Shown piece after piece: positions 56,864-64,000 of a stretch of 64,000 nt of DNA. Below the pieces are notes generated by a model. That model saw nothing but the letters and a program-made list of their open reading frames with translations. It was not told the DNA's origin and did not search any database. The DNA lies in NCBI RefSeq assembly GCF_000661915.1, contig NZ_CP007509.1, positions 496,001 through 560,000 on the forward strand, in the 5' to 3' direction. The DNA is from Stutzerimonas decontaminans (GTDB lineage: Bacteria; Pseudomonadota; Gammaproteobacteria; Pseudomonadales; Pseudomonadaceae). Each line of letters starts with the position of its first letter. Position 1 is the first letter of the stretch. Position numbers and translations under genes: made by a program.

Positions 56864-57697
56864 TCAGGTACTCCAGATTCGCGGCGGCACCGCCTCGCGG
56901 CCCAGCAGTTCGGGGCGCAACAGCCGCCACAAGTCGATCAGCCAGGCGCGCGCATGTAGCGCTTCATCGGCGAGGCAGCGCGCCACTAGCAGGCCGGGCA
57001 GCTGGGTCAGGTCGCCGCGTACGCGGCTGGGCAGCTCGCGGCAGCGCTCCAGCAGCTCGGCGTCGATTTCGCCACTGATGATCAGCGTCGCGAACACCGA
57101 GCTGCCGTCGAGGCCGATCGGCGAGTCGAGCAGGCCGTCACCACCGGTGATGCGCTGGCGCTCGTGCCAGAGCAATTGACCATCGCGGCGGATATCCAGG
57201 CGCGCCTGAAAATACCCGGCATCGAAGCGCTCTCCTGCAGCCGGACGCCCCAGCGCGACCATGTCCCAGTAGAACAGCCGCCCATCACCTTCCAGCTTGA
57301 TGGCGGTGCTCAGCTCAGCCTGCGCCGCGCAGTAGACGATGGTCTCCTGCGGCAGCCATTCCAGCGTGGCGCCGGCTTCTACATGCAGGCGCAGGTCCTG
57401 ATACGCCGGGCCTGCTGCGCGATACCACTTGGCCGCGCCGGGGCTGGTCAGCTGAGCCCAGGCACCGGCGCCGACGGTGGCGCTGATGTCCAGCCGGTCA
57501 CCGCCGGCTATGCCGCCTGGCGGGTGCACGATGATGTGTTGGCAGACCTCTGGCCCTTCCGGGTAGAGATGCTTCTGCACCCGCAGCGGCCCGCTATGGC
57601 GGCGTAGCACCGGCCGCGTATTCGCGCCGACGCGTGCATAACCGAGCTCGAGCTCAGCGTGCCAGTGCGGGGTGAATGGTTGCGTCAGAACGGTCAT
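56864..57697 (-). CDS. ureD: Urease accessory protein UreD
   Basis: The ATG at 57697 gives 277 residues. Upstream in-frame starts at 57838 and 57796 are ruled out because the sigma-54 promoter at 57731-57746 would put them before the transcript start. Runs are [23 protein letters not shown] (residues about 41-63) and [10 protein letters not shown]. UreD scaffolds UreF and UreG on apo-urease. It is the first gene of ureD-ureA-GNAT-ureB-ureC. Confidence 0.96.
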   Translation of the reverse strand: MTVLTQPFTPHWHAELELGYARVGANTRPVLRRHSGPLRVQKHLYPEGPEVCQHIIVHPPGGIAGGDRLDISATVGAGAWAQLTSPGAAKWYRAAGPAYQDLRLHVEAGATLEWLPQETIVYCAAQAELSTAIKLEGDGRLFYWDMVALGRPAAGERFDAGYFQARLDIRRDGQLLWHERQRITGGDGLLDSPIGLDGSSVFATLIISGEIDAELLERCRELPSRVRGDLTQLPGLLVARCLADEALHARAWLIDLWRLLRPELLGREAVPPRIWST

Positions 57698-57730
57698 GCG
57701 CAGCTGCCAGTCGTAGTTGACTGGGCAGAC

Positions 57731-57746
57731 AGCAATAGTCGTGCCT
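57731..57746 (-). promoter_or_regulatory. Sigma-54 promoter of the ureD-ureA-ureB-ureC operon
   Basis: On the minus strand AGGCACGACTATTGCT matches TGGCACG-N4-TTGCW at 11 of 12 fixed positions, with GG-N10-GC spacing. Transcription should start near 57720, 23 bases before the ureD ATG. Confidence 0.85.
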
Positions 57747-57833
57747 CCACCCGGCGCGATGCGCAGCTTCGGGGCGCGCGGCCGAGGTGCTCGCATACGC
57801 AGGCGGATTGTGACGATGAAAACGGCAATCTGA

Positions 57834-57850
57834 TGCACCGTTGTGGTGCG
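57834..57850 (-). promoter_or_regulatory. NtrC-type binding site upstream of ureD
   Basis: TGCACCGTTGTGGTGCG matches the NtrC consensus TGCACC-N4-TGGTGCA at all but the last position, with a perfect GCACC-N5-GGTGC core. Its centre is about 122 bp upstream of the inferred start. Confidence 0.8.
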
Positions 57851-57901
57851 AAGTGCGGGATCGCACAGCGTGGCGCTCGCAAATGGTGCGTTACGGTTGC
57901 G

Positions 57902-60496
57902 TCACGTCTGTCGGGACGCGCTAAGCCGGGCGAAGAAGCGTTGTTTGGCCCATTCCGAGCAGGCCGCATAGAGCAGGGTGATCAGCAGTACCGCGCCCAG
58001 AACGGCTGCCGGTAGAGGTTGCAAGGCGAACCAGCCGCCCGCGGGTGTATACGGCAGCAAGACGGCAAGCAAGCCGACCGCGATGGCACTCGCCAGCAGG
58101 AAGCGGCCTGGGCGGCTGCGGTAGAACGGCTTGTGCGTGCGCACCACGAAAATGATCGCCAGTTCGGTGATCAGCGATTCGACGAACCAGCCGCTGCGAA
58201 ACAGCTCTGGCTGCTCGCCGACCAGGTAGAGCAGCACGCCGAAGGTCAGCAGGTCGAAGGCTGAGCTGATCAGGCCGAAAGTGATCATGAAGCGCCTGAC
58301 CTCACTGATGTCCCAGCGATGCGGCGTACGCGACCAGTCGGGATCGACGCGGTCACCGGCGATGCCAATGGCCGGGATGTCGGAGAGGAAGTTGTTAAGC
58401 AGGATCTGCTTGGCCAGCAGTGGCAGAAACGGCAGGAAGAACGAGGCCACCGCCATGCTGATCATGTTGCCGAAGTTGGCACTGGTGGTGAGAAAGATGT
58501 ACTTGAGGGTATTGGCGAACGTCCGTCGGCCTTCATCGATGCCCTGGCGAACTAGGCCAAGCTCATGACGCAGCAGGACGAAGTCGGCTGCCTCCTTGGC
58601 CACGTCCACCGCGTTGTCCACCGAGATGCCGACATCCGCGGCATGCAGCGCCGGCGCATCGTTGATGCCGTCGCCGAGAAAGCCCACCACGTGGCCGGTC
58701 TTCTGCAGCGCGCGGATGATGCGTTCTTTCTGATTGGGGTCGACCTCGGCGAACAGGCTGATGCGCGGTGCCAGGTTGATCAGCGCCTCGTCGCGCATCT
58801 GCCCCAGCTCGGCACCGGTGATGACCCGCTCGACGTCGATGCCGACGCTTTCGGCCACCTGCCGCGCGATCAGGCGGTTGTCGCCGCTGATGATCTTCAC
58901 GGCTACACCCAGCTCGCGCAGCGCCGCCAGCTCCTCGCGCACCCCCGGTTCGGGTGGGTCGAAGAACAGCAGGAAGCCGGCGAAGACCAGCGCCTGCTCA
59001 TCATCGGCGGTGCAGCGCGCGCCTTCCAGGGAACGCCAGGCGAGGCCGAGTACCCGGTAGCCGGCGGCGCTCCACGCGGCGAAACGCGCGTTCAGCGCAT
59101 CGCGCCGCTCCTCGCTGAGTGGCAGCACGGCATCGCCCTGCTGCACGAACGCCGAGACCTGCAGCACGTTATCCAGCGCACCCTTGCAGATCAGTCGCGG
59201 CGAGGGCTCGCCGGCGTCGCGCACCAGCACGCTCAGGCGCTTGCGGACGAAGTCGTAGGGGATTTCATCGAGCTTGTCGGCGCCGGTCATGGCCGGCGCC
59301 TTGTCGCGGGCGAATTCGCCGATCGCCTCGTCCAACGGATTGCGCAGCCCGGACTGCAGAGTGGCGTTGAGCCAGGCCATGCGCAGCACGGCAGTGCTGG
59401 GTTGGCCGTCGATGTCCAGCGCACCGTCGAGGGCCACCACGCCGCGGGTCAGGGTGCCGGTCTTGTCGGTGCACAGGGTGTCCATGGCGCCGAGGTTCTC
59501 GATCGCGTTGAGATGGCGCACGATCACCCCGCGTCCGGCCATACGCCGCGCACCGGCGGAGAGGGTCGCGCTGAGAATCGCCGGTAGCAGCTCCGGCGAG
59601 AGCCCGACGGCCAGGGCGATGGCGAACATCAGGGTGTCCAGCGGCGGTCGGTCGAGAAACAGGTTGAGCCCAAGCACTGCGGTGACCATCACCAGCATGA
59701 CGCGCAGCAGCAGGCCGCCGAACTGGCGCAGGCCGCGTTCGAACTCGGTCTCCGGCGGGCGCAACACCAGCGAGCGCTCGATATGGCCGAGTTCGGTATG
59801 CACGCCGCAGCGCACAGCCAGCAAGCGAGCCGTACCGCTGCGCAGCGAGGTGCCGCGGAACAGGCAGTTGTCGCGCTGCGCGAGGGCGGCATCGGCGGCG
59901 AACTGGCCGGTTTCCTTCTGCACCGGAAAGGTCTCGCCGGTCAGCAGTGCCTGATTGACGAAGCAATCGCGCGCTTCGATCAGCCGGCCATCGGCCGGTA
60001 TCAGGCTGCCGGCCGAGAGCTCGACAATATCTCCAGGCACCACCTCGTCCGCCGCAATGCTCTGGATGCGCCCGTCGCGCCAGACATCGGCACGACTCGC
60101 CACCTGCTCGCGCAGACGGGCAATCGCGCGGTTGGAGCGGACTTCGTGCAGGCTGCCGACCAGCGCGCTGGCGATCACGATGGCCAGCACGATCAGTGCG
60201 TCCAGCCAGTCGTGGGCCACCAGCGCGACAGCGGCACCGATCAGCAGGATCAGCACCAGCGGGCTGGACAGCTGGCGGAACAGGGAAGAGCCGATCTGCC
60301 GCGCCAGGCTTGGCCGGTACGTACGCCTGACCGACGGCTGACGCGCGGCGGCGTCGCCGCTGGTCAACCCGCCTGGGCTCGTCCTGAGGCTGGCATAGAG
60401 TGCTTCCAGCGGCTGGCTCCAGTACTCCGGTGTGCCGGCTTCGGTGTCATGGAGACGGGACTTGTCGGAAAACCAGCGACCGAACGCAGCGTGCAT
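57902..60496 (-). CDS. mgtA: MgtA-like P-type ATPase (magnesium-translocating type)
   Basis: From the ATG at 60496 the protein has 864 residues; an ATG three codons earlier is possible. It has an N-terminal cation-ATPase segment, the LTGE-type actuator loop, a GLSPELLPAIL membrane motif, the phosphorylation site DKTGTLT, and GDGINDAP. These fit the class IIIB Mg importers. It sits between urtE and ureD on the same strand. Its link to urea use is not evident, and the ion it carries is inferred from similarity only. Confidence 0.82.
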   Translation of the reverse strand: MHAAFGRWFSDKSRLHDTEAGTPEYWSQPLEALYASLRTSPGGLTSGDAAARQPSVRRTYRPSLARQIGSSLFRQLSSPLVLILLIGAAVALVAHDWLDALIVLAIVIASALVGSLHEVRSNRAIARLREQVASRADVWRDGRIQSIAADEVVPGDIVELSAGSLIPADGRLIEARDCFVNQALLTGETFPVQKETGQFAADAALAQRDNCLFRGTSLRSGTARLLAVRCGVHTELGHIERSLVLRPPETEFERGLRQFGGLLLRVMLVMVTAVLGLNLFLDRPPLDTLMFAIALAVGLSPELLPAILSATLSAGARRMAGRGVIVRHLNAIENLGAMDTLCTDKTGTLTRGVVALDGALDIDGQPSTAVLRMAWLNATLQSGLRNPLDEAIGEFARDKAPAMTGADKLDEIPYDFVRKRLSVLVRDAGEPSPRLICKGALDNVLQVSAFVQQGDAVLPLSEERRDALNARFAAWSAAGYRVLGLAWRSLEGARCTADDEQALVFAGFLLFFDPPEPGVREELAALRELGVAVKIISGDNRLIARQVAESVGIDVERVITGAELGQMRDEALINLAPRISLFAEVDPNQKERIIRALQKTGHVVGFLGDGINDAPALHAADVGISVDNAVDVAKEAADFVLLRHELGLVRQGIDEGRRTFANTLKYIFLTTSANFGNMISMAVASFFLPFLPLLAKQILLNNFLSDIPAIGIAGDRVDPDWSRTPHRWDISEVRRFMITFGLISSAFDLLTFGVLLYLVGEQPELFRSGWFVESLITELAIIFVVRTHKPFYRSRPGRFLLASAIAVGLLAVLLPYTPAGGWFALQPLPAAVLGAVLLITLLYAACSEWAKQRFFARLSASRQT

Positions 60497-60596
60497 GCCT
60501 TGCATCCTCGGAGTGCGAGCAGACCTCAATGGTTGACCGTGCGGGCCGGGTGCGGCATTGACATCGGTCAGCCCCTCGCGGGGCGCTGCGGCAAGG

Positions 60597-61295
60597 CTAG
60601 ATCGCTACGAGGCGTTGCACACCCTCGGCGGCCATGTTTTCGCCGCGGCCCTGCTGAATGATCTCGCCACGGCTCATCACCAGGTAGTGGTCGGCCAGTT
60701 CAGCGGCGAAGTCATAGAACTGCTCGACCAGCAAGATCGCCATGTCACCACGGGCAGCGAGCTTCTTGATCACCGCACCAATCTCCTTGATCACCGAGGG
60801 CTGGATGCCTTCGGTGGGTTCGTCGAGGATCAGCAGGCGCGGCTTGCTCGCCAGCGCGCGGCCGATGGCGAGCTGTTGTTGCTGACCGCCGGAGAGGTCG
60901 CCGCCGCGGCGATGCTTCATTTCCTTCAAAACCGGGAACAGTTCGTAGATGAACTCGGGGACTTCCTTGGCCTCGCTGGCGCTGAAGCGGGAAAGCCCCA
61001 TCAGCAGGTTTTCCTCGACGGTCAGCCGGCCGAAGATCTCGCGCCCCTGCGGCACGTAGGCGATGCCGGCGTGCACGCGCTGGTGCGGCTTGAAGCCGGT
61101 GATCGGCTTGCCCTCCCAGTTCACCGCGCCTTCCTTGGCCGGGATCAGGCCCATCAGGCACTTGAGCAGGGTGGTCTTGCCGACGCCGTTGCGTCCGAGC
61201 AGACAGGTGACTTCGCCGACCTTCGCCTCGAACGAGAGGCCGCGCAGGATGTGGCTGCCGCCGTAGTACTGGTGCAGTTGCTGGACTTGCAGCAT
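60597..61295 (-). CDS. urtE: Urea ABC transporter ATP-binding protein UrtE
   Basis: The ATG at 61295 gives 232 residues of the LivF type: Walker A GRNGVGKTT (38-46), signature LSGGQQQQ, and Walker B LLILDEPTEGIQPS. It energises urea import with UrtD. It is last of the urt genes and 171 bp from urtD, a gap holding two palindromic half-elements. Confidence 0.94.
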   Translation of the reverse strand: MLQVQQLHQYYGGSHILRGLSFEAKVGEVTCLLGRNGVGKTTLLKCLMGLIPAKEGAVNWEGKPITGFKPHQRVHAGIAYVPQGREIFGRLTVEENLLMGLSRFSASEAKEVPEFIYELFPVLKEMKHRRGGDLSGGQQQQLAIGRALASKPRLLILDEPTEGIQPSVIKEIGAVIKKLAARGDMAILLVEQFYDFAAELADHYLVMSRGEIIQQGRGENMAAEGVQRLVAI

Positions 61296-61312
61296 GTGCG
61301 ACTCCTTCACTT

Positions 61313-61345
61313 GGTGGATAAGCCTCTGGCGTTATCCACCCTACG
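61313..61345 (-). repeat. GTAGGGTGG palindromic half-element (right arm) near urtE
   Basis: GGTGGATAA...TTATCCACC (9-bp stem), ending in CCACCCTACG; it is the right arm of the full element. Confidence 0.65.
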
Positions 61346-61384
61346 ATTAGGTTTGTGATGATGCGGGCATGGGCGTTCGGCGCG

Positions 61385-61415
61385 CGTAGGGTGGATGACG
61401 CTTTACCCATCCACC
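61385..61415 (+). repeat. GTAGGGTGG palindromic half-element (left arm) between urtE and urtD
   Basis: CGTAGGGTGGATG...CATCCACC, an 8-bp stem. It lies 40 bp from the right-arm copy, so the two half-elements face each other with their CCTACG/CGTAGG ends inward. Confidence 0.65.
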
Positions 61416-61466
61416 GTGGAATGGCATTGATGGATCAAGCCGGCCTTATTCCCCCTGCGAGCCGCT

Positions 61467-62314
<848 letters not shown>

Positions 62315-62318
<4 letters not shown>

Positions 62319-63394
62319 TCTTCGCCCCTCCGCTTGATAAGGCCGATGACGCCCTTAGGCAGGTACAGGGTGACGACGATGAACAGCGCGCCGAGGGCGA
62401 ACAGCCAGTATTCGGGAAACGCCACGGTGAACCAGCTCTTCATGCCGTTGACGATGCCGGCGCCAAGCAACGGGCCAATCAGCGTGCCACGTCCGCCGAG
62501 GGCGACCCAGACGGCCGCCTCGATGGATTGCGTCGGTGCCATCTCGCTGGGGTTGATGATGCCGACCTGCGGCACGTAGAGCGCACCGGCGAGGCCGCAG
62601 AGCACCGCCGACAGCGTCCAGATGAACAGCTTGTAGCCGCGCGGATCGTAGCCGCAGAACATCAGCCGGTTCTCGGCATCGCGCAGGGCGGTGAGCACCC
62701 GGCCGAACTTGCTGCGCGCCAGGCGCCAGCCGAGATAGAGGCTGCCAACAAGCAGGAGGACAGTGGCGAAGAACAGCGTGGCGCGGGTCGCCGGCGCCGA
62801 GATCGAGAAACCGAGGATGGTCTTGAAATCGGTGAAGCCGTTGTTGCCGCCGAAGCCTGTCTCGTTGCGAAAGAACAGCAGCATGCCGGCGAAGGTCAGC
62901 GCCTGGGTCATGATCGAGAAGTACACGCCCTTGATCCGCGAGCGGAAGGCGAAAAACCCGAACACGAAGGCCAGTACGCCCGGCACCAGCACCACCAGGC
63001 ACATCGCCCAGAGGAAACTCGAGGTGCCGTACCAGTACCAGGGCAGCTCGTTCCAGGCGAGGAAGCTCATGAAGGCCGGCAGGCCGTCACCGGCGCTCTG
63101 GCGCATCAGGTACATGCCCATGGCGTAACCGCCGAGGGCGAAGAACAGGCCGTGGCCGAGGGACAAGAGCCCCGCGTAACCCCAGACCAGATCCAGCGCC
63201 AGGGCGACGATGGCGTAGCAGAGAATCTTGCCTACCAGGGTCAGGGTGTAGGCCGAAACGTGCAGGGCATGCTCGGCCGGCAGCAGGTGCAGCAGTGGCA
63301 TGGCCAGCAACACGACCAGAGCGATACCGAGGGCGACGGCGGTGAGTTTTGGCCCGGCTTTCTGCGCGGCGGTGAGGGTAAGTGGCTGGTTCAA
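62315..63394 (-). CDS. urtC: Urea ABC transporter permease UrtC
   Basis: The 359-residue membrane permease of the LivM type has about ten segments, and the family runs DLVWGYAGLLSLGHGLFFALGGYAMGMY and GGNNGFTDFK. The start codon is TTG at 63394, overlapping the urtB stop (TTGA). The TTG start is uncommon but is supported by the overlap and by the lack of an in-frame ATG nearby. Confidence 0.93.
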
Positions 63395-64000
63395 TCGATG
63401 ACCCTCCCCTTGAGAGCGAAGAGTCCCTGCGGACGCTTCTGGATGAAGAGGATGATCAGTGCGAGGATGAGGATCTTGCCCAGCACGGCGCCGATCTGCG
63501 GTTCGAGGATCTTGTTGGCGATGCCGAGGCCGAAGGCGGCGAAGATGCTGCCGGCCAGCTGGCCGACACCGCCGAGCACCACCACCAGGAAGGAGTCGAT
63601 GATGTAGCTCTGGCCGAGGTCCGGGCCGACGTTGCCGATCTGGCTCAGCGCTACGCCGCCGAGGCCGGCGATACCGGAACCCAGCCCGAAGGCCATCATG
63701 TCGATGCGTCCGGTGGGCACGCCGCAGCAGGCGGCCATGTTGCGGTTCTGCGTTACCGCGCGCACGTTCAGGCCCAAGCGCGTCTTGTTCAGCAAGAGCC
63801 AGGTCAAGAGCACCACGAACAACGCGAAGCCGATGATCACCATGCGGTTGTACGGCAGCACCAGGTTGGGCAGCACCTGCCAGCCCCCGGACAGCCAGGC
63901 CGGGTTGGCGACCTCGACGTTCTGCGCGCCGAACAGCACCCGTACCAGCTGGATCAGGATCAGGCTGATGCCCCAGGTCGCCAGCAGGGTTTCCAGCGGG
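63391..64000 (-). CDS. urtB: Urea ABC transporter permease UrtB, N-terminus cut off by window edge
   Basis: The frame is open from the edge (about 202 residues seen, starting PLETLLATWGISLILIQLVRV) to the stop at 63391-63393. LivH-type runs are NMAACCGVPTGRIDMMAFGLGSGIAGLGGVALSQIGN and QKRPQGLFALKGR. The true start, and urtA upstream, lie beyond 64000. The GTG at 63939 is an internal codon, not the start. Confidence 0.94.
   Translation of the reverse strand, partial: PLETLLATWGISLILIQLVRVLFGAQNVEVANPAWLSGGWQVLPNLVLPYNRMVIIGFALFVVLLTWLLLNKTRLGLNVRAVTQNRNMAACCGVPTGRIDMMAFGLGSGIAGLGGVALSQIGNVGPDLGQSYIIDSFLVVVLGGVGQLAGSIFAAFGLGIANKILEPQIGAVLGKILILALIILFIQKRPQGLFALKGRVID

Noticed and set aside
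57698..57838. Longer ureD starting at 57838
   Set aside because: That start lies upstream of the sigma-54 promoter and inside the NtrC box; translation must begin downstream, at 57697.
57860..57895. Second NtrC site upstream of ureD (ATGGTGCG half-site)
   Set aside because: Only one half is recognisable and the spacing of its partner is wrong, so it does not meet the consensus used for the other sites.

Overview
The window is high-GC chromosomal DNA from a gammaproteobacterium of the Pseudomonadaceae. Gene order and protein wording fit the Pseudomonas stutzeri group (Stutzerimonas) best. This species-level guess comes from recognising gene neighbourhoods (proA-nadD-rsfS-rlmH-mrdA-rodA-mltB-rlpA-dacA-ybeD-lipB-lipA; miaB-ybeZ-ybeY-corC-lnt; ureD-ureA-GNAT-ureB-ureC), not from a search. 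I saw no rRNA, tRNA, CRISPR array, prophage or transposase gene.

Left part (1-33.9 kb), core housekeeping. It opens with a truncated MORN-repeat lipoprotein, a MaoC-type hydratase, an LrgA/LrgB-like pair, a LON-domain protein and a DedA-PAP2 fusion. A long plus-strand run follows for proline and NAD synthesis (proA, nadD), ribosome functions (rsfS, rlmH), the rod-elongation machinery (mrdA, rodA, mltB, rlpA, dacA) and lipoylation (ybeD, lipB, lipA), closed by a strong terminator. Then come minus-strand genes: a second MltB-type transglycosylase, arfA (short, with an internal hairpin), holA, lptE, leuS, lnt, corC, ybeY, ybeZ, miaB, hemL, thiE and thiD.

Middle part (33.9-43 kb), accessory metabolism and signalling: a 7TMR-DISM histidine kinase, an AidB-like acyl-CoA dehydrogenase, an EF-hand protein of unknown role, an acetyl-CoA hydrolase/CoA-transferase, AMP nucleosidase and a DUF2789 protein.

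Right part (42.9-64 kb), a urea/nitrogen island. From the right edge leftward: urea ABC transporter genes urtB(partial)-urtC-urtD-urtE, an MgtA-like P-type ATPase, ureD-ureA-GNAT-ureB-ureC, an NCS1 permease, two-component and DksA-like genes, an oxaloacetate decarboxylase-like enzyme, a DMT transporter, a GNAT, then ureE-ureF, a 1.07-kb repeat-filled gap, ureG and a HupE/UreJ nickel permease. Together these import urea, hydrolyse it and load nickel into urease. Both urease transcription units (ureD and ureE) have a near-consensus sigma-54 promoter and, about 90-122 bp upstream of the inferred start, a perfect GCACC-N5-GGTGC palindrome of NtrC type, so nitrogen control can be read from the DNA.

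The most noteworthy items are: the two NtrC/sigma-54 urease promoters; arfA with a 13-bp hairpin inside its coding sequence; the MORN lipoprotein whose missing half is probably a C13 (caspase/legumain-like) peptidase; the DedA-PAP2 fusion; and a family of short palindromic repeats confined, within this window, to the urea island. I found no convincing wholly new multi-gene system.
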